A stretch of 64,000 bases of DNA from Lentisphaerae bacterium GWF2_57_35 (GCA_001804865.1 MHBK01000006.1:1-64000); one strand, 5' to 3'; numbered from the stretch's first letter, positions 26,659 through 35,516 are shown. Notes: generated from the sequence alone by a model not told the origin. A program made the numbers and translations.

Positions 26659-28410
26659 ATGGAAACAGTAAAACTAGAAATCAACGGCATCCCGGTCGAA
26701 GTCGATAAGGGAACCACCATCCTGAACGCCGCCCACAAGGTTCAGGTGAAGATCCCTACCCTTTGTTATCATCCCGACCTGCCCGCGTGGGCGGCCTGCG
26801 GCATCTGCGTCGTCAAGGTTGCGGGGTCGCCTAAAATGATCCGCGCCTGTGCTACGCCGGTCGAGAACGGAATGAAGATCGTCACGCACGATCCGGAAAT
26901 TTACCAGATCCGCAAAACGGTGATCGAGCTGATCCTCTCCACCCATCCGAACGACTGCCTCCAGTGCCCGCGCAACGGCAACTGCGAGCTGCAGAAGCTG
27001 GCCGGGGAATTCGGCATCCGCGAAGTGGAATTCGAAAAACGCCTTCGCAATCTGCCGGCGGACGACTCCACCAAGTCGATCATCCTTAATCCGGAAAAAT
27101 GCATCCTCTGCGGTCGGTGCGCGATCGTCTGCCAGCAGATGCAGAACGTCTGGGCCTTGGAATTCCTCGGCCGCGGCGAGAATACGCGCATCGCCCCGAC
27201 GGCCGATGTGGAGTTGAACGACAGCCCCTGCATCAAGTGCGGCCAGTGCTCCGCGCACTGCCCCGTCGGAGCCATCTACGAGCATTCCGACGCCAAGCAG
27301 GTCTACAAGGCGCTGGAAAATCCGGAGATGCATTGCGTCGTCCAAATCGCCCCGGCGGTCCGCGTGGCCATCGGCGAGGACTTCGGCTACGAGCCCGGCG
27401 AACTGCTGACCGGCAAGACGTATGCCGCGTTGCGCCGCCTGGGCTTCAAGGGCGTCTTCGACACCAACTTCGGCGCCGACCTGACCATCATGGAGGAAGG
27501 CACCGAATTCGTCGAACGCTTCGTCAAGGGCCACGGCGACATCCCGCTCATCACGAGCTGCTGCCCGGCCTGGACGGATTACATGGAGAAATACGCCCCG
27601 GACTTCATCAAGAATTTCTCCACGGCCAAGTCGCCGCACGAAATGGTCGGCACCATGTCCAAGACGTATTACGCGAAAAAGCTGGGCCTCGATCCGGCCA
27701 AGATCTTCATGGTCTCGATCATGCCCTGCACGGCGAAGAAATATGAAATCACGCGCACGGACGAGATGTACGCCAGCGGTTATCAGGATGTCGACGTTTC
27801 GCTGACCACGCGCGAACTGACGCGCATGATCAAGTCGGCCGGCATCGATTTTCCCAACCTGCCCGACGAAGAGGCCGACTCGATCCTCGGCGAATACACC
27901 GGCGCGGGCACGATCTTCGGCGCCACCGGCGGCGTGATGGAAGCGGCCCTGCGCACCGCGTATTTCCTCGTCAGCGGCGAAGAATTGAAGGACGTCAACT
28001 TTACCGCGGTCCGCGGCCTGGACGGCGTAAAGGAAGCGGCCGTCACCATTGCCGGCAAGGAAATCCGGATTGCGGTCGCGCACTGGATGTCGAACATCGA
28101 AACCGTGCTCAACCGCATCCGCGCCAATCGCGAGAAAGGCGAGGAACCGGCCTATCACTTCATCGAAGTCATGGCTTGTCGCGGCGGTTGCGTCGGCGGC
28201 GGTGGACAGCCCTACGGCGCCACGGACGAAATCCGGCGCAAACGGGCGGCCGGCATTTACAAGGACGATGCCCAGAGCAAACTCCGTTGCTCGCATCACA
28301 ACCCGCACATCAAGAAACTCTATGACGAATTTCTCGACAAACCGCTCAGCCATACGGCGCACAAGTACCTGCACACGACCTATACGGAGCGGAAGATTTA
28401 TAAGAAGTGA
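26659..28410 (+). CDS. hydA: [FeFe]-hydrogenase catalytic subunit (trimeric/tetrameric, group A)
   Basis: The protein has 583 aa. N-terminal [2Fe-2S] (CYHPDLPAWAACGIC ... C), then the His-Cys3 cluster HPNDCLQCPRNGNC (about 95-108), two [4Fe-4S] clusters (CILCGRCAIVC, CIKCGQCSAHCP), and the H-cluster domain. All three H-cluster motifs are canonical: TSCCPAW (L1, about 299), MPCTAKKYE (L2, about 355) and EVMACRGGCVGGGGQP (L3, about 502-517). The small-subunit-like C-terminal domain follows. The maturases HydE, HydF and HydG are not in this window. The partners HydB, HydC and HydD imply NAD coupling and probably ferredoxin-dependent bifurcation. Confidence 0.97.
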   Translation: METVKLEINGIPVEVDKGTTILNAAHKVQVKIPTLCYHPDLPAWAACGICVVKVAGSPKMIRACATPVENGMKIVTHDPEIYQIRKTVIELILSTHPNDCLQCPRNGNCELQKLAGEFGIREVEFEKRLRNLPADDSTKSIILNPEKCILCGRCAIVCQQMQNVWALEFLGRGENTRIAPTADVELNDSPCIKCGQCSAHCPVGAIYEHSDAKQVYKALENPEMHCVVQIAPAVRVAIGEDFGYEPGELLTGKTYAALRRLGFKGVFDTNFGADLTIMEEGTEFVERFVKGHGDIPLITSCCPAWTDYMEKYAPDFIKNFSTAKSPHEMVGTMSKTYYAKKLGLDPAKIFMVSIMPCTAKKYEITRTDEMYASGYQDVDVSLTTRELTRMIKSAGIDFPNLPDEEADSILGEYTGAGTIFGATGGVMEAALRTAYFLVSGEELKDVNFTAVRGLDGVKEAAVTIAGKEIRIAVAHWMSNIETVLNRIRANREKGEEPAYHFIEVMACRGGCVGGGGQPYGATDEIRRKRAAGIYKDDAQSKLRCSHHNPHIKKLYDEFLDKPLSHTAHKYLHTTYTERKIYKK

Positions 28411-28420
28411 ACAGCGAGAA

Positions 28421-28533
28421 GTGATCAGTGTTCAGTTATCAGTGATCAGTAATCAGTGTTCAGTTATCAGTGATCAGTGATCAGTAATCAGTGATCAGTA
28501 ATCAGTGTTCAGTAATCAGTGTTCAGTTATCAG
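28421..28533. repeat. Tandem array of sixteen 7-bp units (family C)
   Basis: Sixteen contiguous units of consensus GT(G/A/T)(A/T)TCA, in the variants GTGATCA, GTAATCA, GTTATCA and GTGTTCA, begin 10 bp after the hydA stop and end just before its terminator. The variants alternate irregularly rather than by block. It lies wholly in the hydA 3' untranslated region. Confidence 0.95.
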
Positions 28534-28543
28534 CAAGAAGTAG

Positions 28544-28580
28544 ACGGGAGCGGCGGGTTTTACCGGCGCTCCCGTTTTTA
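28544..28580 (+). terminator. Intrinsic terminator of the hydrogenase operon
   Basis: The stem ACGGGAGCG-GCGG pairs with CCGG-CGCTCCCGT around a short TTTTA loop, and is followed by a T-run (about 28574-28580). It is the first T-tailed hairpin after hydA, beyond the 7-bp array. Confidence 0.8.
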
Positions 28581-28709
28581 TATTTCAGATCCGCGGCTTA
28601 TTGCCATAAATTCTTGTAACTTTTTCATTTTTCACGATTAACGAATGATTCCGCGTCGCGTATTTTAATCCCAGCAGGCCGCAAAACGCTTGAAGTATAA
28701 ATACAGCGC

Positions 28710-31202
28710 ATGAAACATACTATTCATTGGATATCGTGCCTGACGGTCTTGAGCTGCACAGCCTGGAGTGCAGCAAGCTACGGAGCGTCTGCTCCACAAA
28801 GCCCCCGCACCTGGATTTCCCTGCCGACGCCCGCCCGGACAGCTAGCCGCTTGCCGACCGCGCCGGACGTGAAGATCGATCGGGCAGACGCGCAACGCAC
28901 CGTGGTGGCCGTGGATCTGACCGGCTTTTGGACGCAGGACAGGACGATGCAAGGGCAAACCTACACCGCCGTTGAATTGGACAACTGGAGTTCCGTGCAA
29001 GAGGTCGGGAAACCATCTGTTCCGTTGTATTGCGTCATGCTGGAGATACCAGCCGACGCCCTGCCGCAAGTCGAAGTCACCGCCTGCGAAGAAACCTCCG
29101 CAGGGCAATTATTGATTCCGCCCGTGCAACCTCTGCTGCCGGATGTCTCCCCCGAACCGCCGCCGCCGCCTTTCACGATGGATGCCGCCGTCTATGCCGA
29201 GGACGAGTTCTATCCCGCCGGCCCTGTTTTCTCGCAAAGCATCGTCGATCTTCGGGAAAAACGTTTGCTGGTGCTGCAACTGGTGCCGGTCCGATGGAAC
29301 CCGCACAGCCGGGAAGCCCTTGCGGCCGGACATCTTGAGATCACCGTAACAATGACTCCCCTACCCGCCCGCCTGGCCCAGGAGGACGTCACCCAGGCCG
29401 CCGGGCTGCTGCCGGATGCCGCTTCCGGCGATTTGAGGCGTTATATGATTTTGATGGACGATCAATTCGAAGGCAATGGCCTGCTCACTCAATTCGTGGA
29501 TTGGAAAAAGCGCAAGGGCTACAAGGCAACGGTCGTCAAGACTTCGCAGATCAACGCCAATGGCGCTCCCAACAACACGCAAATCATTAATTACATGCGG
29601 GGCCTCGCAGCAACCAACTACCCGCATTACCTGTTGATTCTCGGCGATCACACGGAGACCAATGGAGTGGCCGGCAAGTATTTCAACTCCGATACGTCCG
29701 ATTGGTACGGCTACACCGATCTCGATATCGCCTGCCGAACCGGCGCGGATTACATTCCCGACCTTTATTATGGACGGCTCTTCGCCACAAATAGCGCGCA
29801 AGCCTCCAATCTCCTGAGCAAAGTGCTGAGCATGGATCGAACGCCGCCCTCCAGCGCCATGTTTCAAAAAGTGTGCGTGGCCGGACAGATCCAAGACAGC
29901 GACGACTACAACAATGTCGCCGACCGGCTCTTCTGCGAAACCGCCGATTTAATCGCCAGCTACTTCGAACAAGACGCCGGCGGCGTGGATTACACCTGCA
30001 CCCGCGCCATCGTTAATCCCGACGGGGTCACCGCGAATGCCGCTTGGAATGGGGATTCCCTGCTATGGAATCCATCCGACCAAATCGGAACCCGGGTCTT
30101 CAATCATTTCATCCCCAATACGGCGGCCCGGGGCCGGATTTCCACGAACATCAACGAGGGCGTCGCTCTGCTGCAACATCGCGACCACGGTTATGTGTCG
30201 GGCGCCGGCTGGGCAGATCCAAGCTTCTATTATTCGCATGTCAGCGCTTTGACCAACGCGTTGAACCGTCCGGCGGTCTTCTCCATCAACTGCAATAGCG
30301 GCATGTACAACATGTATAGCAGCGGCAATCCCAGTTTAAGCTTTGTGCGCCAGTGGCTCACGCACAACAATGGCGGGACCTACGCGTTTTTCGGCCCGGT
30401 GGATACCAGTTATTCCTGGGTGAACGATTGGATGACCCACGGTTTCTACGCAGCCTTTCTCACCAACTACATCTCCTTTCAGAATAACTGCACGACTCCA
30501 ACCTGGTCCAAGAAGCTGCCGTCGCCCAATGGCCTCTATGGCGCAGCCGGCAAAGCCTGGCGGCTGGGAGAAATCCTGAACTTCGGCAAAATGTACATGG
30601 CCGAAAAATATTTCTCCCACGAAACCACGTTCCGTTTGTTCCATCTCTTCGGCGATCCCGAAGCGGAACTCCGCTTGAGAACGCCCCGAACGCTGTCCGT
30701 TTCCCATGCGAGCTCGATCACGCCCGGCATCAGCACGACGGTTGCGGTCACCCTGGCCGAATCCGGCTGCGACGTGTGCCTCTATTCGCCCACGGCGCCC
30801 ATTCATCTGGTGCAGACGAATGCCGGCATGGTCGTCAGGTTCATCGTGACGGCCACGACGGGAAGTACGATGTATGTGACCGCCACAAAACAAGGCTGCC
30901 GGCCTTATGAAGGAACGGTCTTGTCGTTTGTGGGAGGCAGCGATCGCTTTTGGCTCCGAGCGACGGCGATGACCAACAGCGTCATGCTTCGCTGGCCCGA
31001 TCCGAACGACTGCGCCATCGCCTCGAAAGTCGTCCACATCCGCGCCAGCACCTCCGCCTATCCGGCTTTGCTCACGGACGGCGCACAGGTTTACCAAGGT
31101 GAAAATCAATCCGCCGAGCATACCGGACTAACGCCCGGACAAACCTATTATTACACCATCTGGGTCAGCCACGATGGGGCGACGTTTGAGGCCCCGCCCT
31201 GA
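28710..31202 (+). CDS. Secreted C25-family (gingipain-like) cysteine peptidase
   Basis: The protein has 830 aa. A signal peptide (MKHTIHWISCLTVL... cleaved near ASYGA, about 26-30) is followed by a propeptide-like region and the C25 catalytic domain (about 245-640). RYMILMDDQFEG and YLLILGDH are its opening strands. The catalytic pair appears as His493 in HRDHGYVSGAGW and Cys528 in INCNSGMYN. The C-terminal about 150 residues are beta-rich and include an Fn3/Ig-like end (LTPGQTYYYTIWVSHDG). No type IX secretion sorting domain is evident at the end, so export may stop at the periplasm or use another route. It stands alone, with the 7-bp array upstream and a family B hairpin downstream. Confidence 0.85.
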   Translation: MKHTIHWISCLTVLSCTAWSAASYGASAPQSPRTWISLPTPARTASRLPTAPDVKIDRADAQRTVVAVDLTGFWTQDRTMQGQTYTAVELDNWSSVQEVGKPSVPLYCVMLEIPADALPQVEVTACEETSAGQLLIPPVQPLLPDVSPEPPPPPFTMDAAVYAEDEFYPAGPVFSQSIVDLREKRLLVLQLVPVRWNPHSREALAAGHLEITVTMTPLPARLAQEDVTQAAGLLPDAASGDLRRYMILMDDQFEGNGLLTQFVDWKKRKGYKATVVKTSQINANGAPNNTQIINYMRGLAATNYPHYLLILGDHTETNGVAGKYFNSDTSDWYGYTDLDIACRTGADYIPDLYYGRLFATNSAQASNLLSKVLSMDRTPPSSAMFQKVCVAGQIQDSDDYNNVADRLFCETADLIASYFEQDAGGVDYTCTRAIVNPDGVTANAAWNGDSLLWNPSDQIGTRVFNHFIPNTAARGRISTNINEGVALLQHRDHGYVSGAGWADPSFYYSHVSALTNALNRPAVFSINCNSGMYNMYSSGNPSLSFVRQWLTHNNGGTYAFFGPVDTSYSWVNDWMTHGFYAAFLTNYISFQNNCTTPTWSKKLPSPNGLYGAAGKAWRLGEILNFGKMYMAEKYFSHETTFRLFHLFGDPEAELRLRTPRTLSVSHASSITPGISTTVAVTLAESGCDVCLYSPTAPIHLVQTNAGMVVRFIVTATTGSTMYVTATKQGCRPYEGTVLSFVGGSDRFWLRATAMTNSVMLRWPDPNDCAIASKVVHIRASTSAYPALLTDGAQVYQGENQSAEHTGLTPGQTYYYTIWVSHDGATFEAPP

Positions 31203-31234
31203 GCCTATTTCAGTAGGACGCCGTTCTGATTCCA

Positions 31235-31324
31235 TCTCATAATCGTAATCCTAATCTTAATCATAATCTGCATTTGTTTTATCCAGAAAGAGATTAAGAT
31301 TACGATTAAGATTATGATTATGAG
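31235..31324. repeat. TAATC/GATTA hairpin element (family B, copy 2)
   Basis: The left arm (31235-31269, CTCATAATCGTAATCCTAAT and on) and right arm (31291-31324, ending GATTATGATTATGAG) are near-perfect inverses. A 21-nt loop GCATTTGTTTTATCCAGAAA(G) separates them. It is located between the convergent C25 peptidase and STAS genes, the same setting as copy 1. Confidence 0.88.
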
Positions 31325-31369
31325 GAAGATAGGATAAGCGTCGCGTTTACGCGAGGCTCTTCATGGGAC

Positions 31370-31753
31370 CTACAAAATCGGCTGCCTTTTTTCGAGCACC
31401 TTCCGCTGCATGGCGTCGAAGTAGTCGTCGGCTTCTTTCGTGCTGGAAAAAATGGGCACATCCGGCAGGGCGTTGGCAATTTCGAAAACCTTGGCAATCT
31501 GGGGCTGCACATTGGACATCATGACATTCCCGCCAGCCGTTTGCATGGCCTTTCGGATGCGCAATATGGTGCGCAGTCCCATGCTGCTGATATAATCGAG
31601 CTTGGCGAGGTCGAACATCAACACCTTGGCCTTGCCCAACAGGGCGTTCAGCCGGTCCTCGCAAGATTTATACGTCTGCGTATCCAGCTTGCCTTCGAGT
31701 TTGACAATGTAGAGACCGCCTTGCCTGGTTTCGATTTCGATTTTCAGCGACAT
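31370..31753 (-). CDS. STAS-domain anti-sigma factor antagonist (SpoIIAA/RsbV-like)
   Basis: The protein has 127 aa. It is a single STAS domain: IVKLEGKLDTQTYKSCEDRLNALL, then VLMFDLAKLDYISSMGLRTILRI, where Ser57 (or Ser56) of DYISSMGL is the usual regulatory phosphorylation site. The dephosphorylated form of such proteins captures an anti-sigma kinase. The obvious phosphatase partner is the RsbU-like protein encoded at 32796-35516 on the same strand. No RsbW-type kinase or sigma factor is in this window, so the circuit must be completed elsewhere. Confidence 0.9.
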   Translation of the reverse strand: MSLKIEIETRQGGLYIVKLEGKLDTQTYKSCEDRLNALLGKAKVLMFDLAKLDYISSMGLRTILRIRKAMQTAGGNVMMSNVQPQIAKVFEIANALPDVPIFSSTKEADDYFDAMQRKVLEKRQPIL

Positions 31754-31784
31754 AATTCCCTCCGATTAACGGCAGCCTACCATT

Positions 31785-31907
31785 TCAAACAAAAAAAAGC
31801 CCCCGAGCTTTCTCGACTCCCGCCAGATCCGGTTGGGCTTCGATCCTGCGGACAACAGCGAGCGCCAGGGCCATATTTCGATGGTCTATTTCACGATGCG
31901 ACTTCAT
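31785..31907 (-). pseudogene. Truncated remnant of a small antitoxin-like protein family
   Basis: From an ATG at 31907 the minus strand encodes 40 residues, including SHREIDHRNMALALAVVRRI and EAQPDLAGVEKARG, and then runs into G5CT8 and a stop. The wording (EID-R--ALA-AVVRRI---P-L---A) resembles the N-terminus of small bacterial proteins about 100 aa long that I associate with toxin-antitoxin loci. The downstream two thirds would be missing. A TATACT box lies shortly upstream of the ATG. It may be a genuine short ORF, but the abrupt end in a homopolymer suggests decay. Confidence 0.4.
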
Positions 31908-32045
31908 AAATTGAGTATAGTTCGGTTCCGCAGCGAAGCCTATAAAAAAGAAGCGAAGCGGTTTTGTCGAAGGAATCCATCGTTTACAAAAGCAGACGGC
32001 CAGCGCATTTGACAGCCGATCGCCAGCGCAGTATCGTTTCGAATC

Positions 32046-32750
32046 ATGCATAGAAAATTGAACGTTCGGCTTTTACCCATAGCTTTTATGATTCTTTTTG
32101 TCTCCGGATGCGCCTCCACTTATTCCACGCGATCCGTCGAACCGTCCGGTTTTTTGGGCGACTACTCGCAAATGCGCGCAGGCGCCGAAGAAGACGTTCA
32201 GTTGATCTACGTAAATCCACAAGCAGATTTCGGTCGTTACCGCAAAATCATGATGGATCCGGTGTCGGTTTATGTGACGCCCGACAGCTATCTGAGAAAG
32301 GTTCCCAAAGAGCAACTCAGCATGCTGGTTAATGAACTGGACGCCGCCATCAAGACTCAGTTGACCCCTCATTACGAATTCGTCCACGAGCCCCAAGCCG
32401 GCGCCATGCGCTTGCGCATAGCCATTACGGAAGCCCAAGGCGCCAACGTGGCCTTGGACACCGTTTCAACCGTTGTACCGGTTGGCTTGGCCATCAGCGC
32501 CGCCAGGCGCGCCGTGTTTGGCACGCACTCGTCCATCGGAAAAGCCGGCATCGAAATGGAAATTCTGGATGCCGAAACAGGACAGCGCTTATGGGCCATG
32601 GTAGACGAACGGGCCGGCCGAAAAATCACCGGAAAATTCGACAAGTTCAGCAAGTGGCGGACGACACACGATGCCTCCGAATACTGGGCGGATCTCGTCA
32701 AAGAGCGCTTGGAATCGCTGCAAGCTGAGCATGCCGCATCCACGCCTTGA
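32046..32750 (+). CDS. Lipoprotein, DUF3313-like
   Basis: The protein has 234 aa. A lipoprotein signal ends in VSGC with Cys22. The segment PSGFLGDYSQMRAGAEEDVQLIYVNPQADFGRYRKIMMDPVSVY matches the opening of DUF3313 proteins. The remainder (LRIAITEAQGANVALDTVSTVVPVGLAISAARRAVFGTHSSIGKAGIEMEILDAETGQRL) also fits their glycine/serine-rich middle. Function is unknown. It lies between two minus-strand genes of a putative partner-switching pair, on the opposite strand. Confidence 0.75.
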   Translation: MHRKLNVRLLPIAFMILFVSGCASTYSTRSVEPSGFLGDYSQMRAGAEEDVQLIYVNPQADFGRYRKIMMDPVSVYVTPDSYLRKVPKEQLSMLVNELDAAIKTQLTPHYEFVHEPQAGAMRLRIAITEAQGANVALDTVSTVVPVGLAISAARRAVFGTHSSIGKAGIEMEILDAETGQRLWAMVDERAGRKITGKFDKFSKWRTTHDASEYWADLVKERLESLQAEHAASTP

Positions 32751-32754
32751 GCAG

Positions 32755-32776
32755 GCCGCCGCCTCACGGCGGCGGC
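32755..32776. repeat. GC-rich CTACA-flanked hairpin (family G, third copy)
   Basis: GCCGCCGCC (32755-32763), loop TCAC, GGCGGCGGC (32768-32776), then TACA. It sits between the stops of the convergent lipoprotein and phosphatase genes and could contribute to termination, although no T-run follows. Confidence 0.6.
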
Positions 32777-32795
32777 TACAGGATGAAGGACGGGC

Positions 32796-35516
32796 CTAGC
32801 CCAAGTACTTTAAAAACAGCATGGTAATATCGTCGAACTGCTCCAACCCCTGCTGATAGAGGGCCAACTCCCGGTAGATCTCGTCGCAAATCTCGTGGTT
32901 GGACGAAAGGGCCTGACGCTTTACGCACTCCAGCAACCGTTGGTCGCCAAACAGATGGTCGCCGGAATCCACCGCTTCCGTGGCGCCGTCCGTATAGAGG
33001 ATCAGCGAGTCCCCTTTCGCCAGCGTGAGTTCCCGATCCTTGAATCCCACCGCTTCCCGGATGCCCAAAGGCGGATTGATTTCCTCCGGCGCGGCCTCCA
33101 GCCATTCCGGACTTCCCTTTCGGAGAACCAGAGGGGGCGGATGCCCGGCATTGCAAAAAACCAAACGGCCGGTTTGCAGGTTGCAAATCAGGTAAATCAT
33201 GGTGGTAAACATCATGGATTGATTGTCCGGCAGCATCAACTGGTTCACGCGCTTCAGCGTATCCGCCGCACTCAGATTGCCCCGGGCGTTGTCGCGCAGC
33301 AGCGTCCGCATGCGCATCATGAACAACCCGGCGCCCGCCCCTTTGCCCGCCACATCGGCCACCAGCGCGCCCATATGATCCCGATCGACCAGGAAGAAAT
33401 CGTAATAGTCCCCGCCCACCTCGCGGGCGGGCAGCATCCGCGCAAAGATTTCGACGCTGGACGCGCCGGGATAGGGCGGAAACTGCCGCGGCAACAATTC
33501 CTGCTGGATGTCCCGGGCAAACCGCAGCTCGCTTTCATAACGCTCATTTGCCGCCGTCGTCCGCGTCAGGTCGGCGGTGTATTTTTTCAGGGATAGCGTC
33601 ATTCGATTGAACGAATGGGACAGATCATGGAGTTCGTCGCGCGACCGGATGCGGACCTGGTGATCGAACTCCCCGGCGCTGATGCGTTTCGTGGCGGCCG
33701 CCAGCAGGCGCAAGGGCCTCGTGAATACGTAGGAAAACAGCAGCACGAGCAGCACCGCCGCCAGGACCGTTACGCCGATGATCGCGCCCACCCGCTGCGA
33801 AATTTCCTCGTAGGTCCGATGCAGACTCTCCGTCGGACGATACAGCTCCAGCACATAAATCACCTCGCCGACGAGATTCGTAATGGGATACAGATAGCTG
33901 AACCACTCGCCCTGGTCGTCCGTGAAAATGCCCGATTGCGGTTGTTTTTTCTGCAACACGTCAAAAAACATCGGGCGATCCCGGGGCACGATGAACGGCT
34001 CGAAAATCGGACCCCGCCAGACATTGATGCCGTAATAGAACCGGCCTTCATGAATCTTGTGCAAAATCCACTTGGGGGCGCCGTCGACATTTTTCGTGTC
34101 CACCAGCCGATCCAGCATCCGAAAAACCCGTTCATAGACCTTGCTTTCCCGATCTTCAGGCGCCTGGATGCGCTCCAGCTCCTCCAGGGACAAACTGTTG
34201 GCCACCGCCCAGGCCAGACTGGCTGACCGCAAGACATACTCGTCGAGCAGATCGTCGGATAAATCGTCCTTGACCCAATCGCCCACCACCAGAGCGCTGG
34301 CGACCAGCAACGGGATAAACAGCAACAAGAGCTTCAAAAAGAATGGGAATCTTAAATGACGGAAAAACCGGCGCAAACGGGGGAGAACGATCGCGATAAC
34401 GGACAAAGCCGCCGCCAGCAACACCAGGAGCCCGCTGCGACCATAATGCGTCACCCAGTACGTTGACATGGTGGTATAATCCCGATCGATCACCATCATG
34501 GTCTTGTTGGCCAGATCGAACGCGCAAGGCACGCGATGAGAACCCACGGTGTAGATCGGCCCGACGAACGCATCAGGAAAAGCATAACCGTCTTTCAAGG
34601 GCGACAGCACGCGAGTCACGTTTCCATTGGCCGCATACTGCACCCAGGTCCGGTTCCCAGGGCTGGCGACGGTCAACAGACGCGCCGCCCGGGCGCCTAA
34701 CGACACAAAGGCCAGTTCGGAAGGAGCCAACAGACAGCCTTCCTCAAACCCCACTTTGCCGATTTTCCGAATGGGCAGCCCTTCTGCTGACAGCTCGTTG
34801 ACCAAGCCATCGGCGCCGGAAGTGATATAGACATGTCCATCGTCGCCCACGCTCAACCCATTCCAGCTCGAAAAATCCGTGTTCGTCTCCCCCAACGCCT
34901 GCACGTCCGGAGGCATCCGGTCAAAGGTCAGCGCCGCGACCTTGCCGGTCTCCATGCGCCACAGGCAACGATAACCGGCGCTATCATGAACGAAATAATG
35001 GCGGCCGGCCGGATCGCAAGCGTACCGGATTTCCGGATAGCCGTTCTGGTCCGTCAAGAAGACCGTCAGCAGTTCCTCGGGGGGCTCCTGGAGGGAGCGA
35101 TAGATGCGGAATCGGTAGCCGACCAGAATCTTGCTTTCCTTGTCGTACAGGTAGCTGTGAACCACGACCCCATCGCGGCCCTGATACAGCCTGCGGACCA
35201 TGTAATAGTACGGGCCCTCGTCGGGCTCGATCGAGCGGGCGCTTTCCAATTCCAGGGGGGCGCCCGGATCGCCGATGGCCAGTTGCAGCACGGTGTTGCC
35301 CGCCTTCTCGACCACGTAAAACGACTCGCCATGCGAAGCATACGCGATGGGATTGCGGAACGGCTCAAAAGTCCGGAACGAATATACGGCCGCGCCAAGC
35401 GCCAGAAGCGCCGAAAGCGCCAGCACGATCCGCAGCAGAAGCTCGGCCCGGAACCGGCGTGCCGGCCGGCGGCGAACCGATTTGGAGGCCTCGGAGATAT
35501 CCGCAAGCTCATTCAT
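32796..35516 (-). CDS. Membrane PP2C-type serine phosphatase with large extracytoplasmic sensor (RsbU/SpoIIE-like)
   Basis: The protein has 906 aa. Helix 1 (about 27-45) is followed by a roughly 310-residue extracytoplasmic region of beta-propeller appearance (repeated GDDGHVYITSGADGLV-type strands). Helices near 365-382 and 393-412 flank a second sensor segment (about 415-575), followed by a further helix (about 585-606) and a HAMP domain (RPLRLLAAATKRISAGEFDHQVRIRS). A helical linker (RFARDIQQELLPRQFPP) then leads to the PP2C domain with REVGGDYYDFF, GALVADVAGKGAGAGLFM, FCNAGHPPP, LYTDGATEA and DDITML. It should dephosphorylate a STAS-domain partner, most likely the one at 31370-31753. Its start overlaps the preceding regulator gene by 8 bp. 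Confidence 0.92.
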   Translation of the reverse strand: MNELADISEASKSVRRRPARRFRAELLLRIVLALSALLALGAAVYSFRTFEPFRNPIAYASHGESFYVVEKAGNTVLQLAIGDPGAPLELESARSIEPDEGPYYYMVRRLYQGRDGVVVHSYLYDKESKILVGYRFRIYRSLQEPPEELLTVFLTDQNGYPEIRYACDPAGRHYFVHDSAGYRCLWRMETGKVAALTFDRMPPDVQALGETNTDFSSWNGLSVGDDGHVYITSGADGLVNELSAEGLPIRKIGKVGFEEGCLLAPSELAFVSLGARAARLLTVASPGNRTWVQYAANGNVTRVLSPLKDGYAFPDAFVGPIYTVGSHRVPCAFDLANKTMMVIDRDYTTMSTYWVTHYGRSGLLVLLAAALSVIAIVLPRLRRFFRHLRFPFFLKLLLLFIPLLVASALVVGDWVKDDLSDDLLDEYVLRSASLAWAVANSLSLEELERIQAPEDRESKVYERVFRMLDRLVDTKNVDGAPKWILHKIHEGRFYYGINVWRGPIFEPFIVPRDRPMFFDVLQKKQPQSGIFTDDQGEWFSYLYPITNLVGEVIYVLELYRPTESLHRTYEEISQRVGAIIGVTVLAAVLLVLLFSYVFTRPLRLLAAATKRISAGEFDHQVRIRSRDELHDLSHSFNRMTLSLKKYTADLTRTTAANERYESELRFARDIQQELLPRQFPPYPGASSVEIFARMLPAREVGGDYYDFFLVDRDHMGALVADVAGKGAGAGLFMMRMRTLLRDNARGNLSAADTLKRVNQLMLPDNQSMMFTTMIYLICNLQTGRLVFCNAGHPPPLVLRKGSPEWLEAAPEEINPPLGIREAVGFKDRELTLAKGDSLILYTDGATEAVDSGDHLFGDQRLLECVKRQALSSNHEICDEIYRELALYQQGLEQFDDITMLFLKYLG

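Noticed and set aside
24825-26738. Long minus-strand frame (about 637 codons) opposite hydB
   Set aside because: The plus strand encodes a complete HydB with all cofactor motifs. The antisense frame has no family signature and arises from the GC-skewed codon pattern.
26674-28374. Minus-strand frame of about 566 codons opposite hydA
   Set aside because: It is antisense to an intact [FeFe]-hydrogenase with canonical H-cluster motifs, and its translation is low-complexity Ala/Asp/Val/Arg.
28421-28533. CRISPR array
   Set aside because: Units are only 7 bp with no spacers, and no cas gene is present. It is a simple tandem array.
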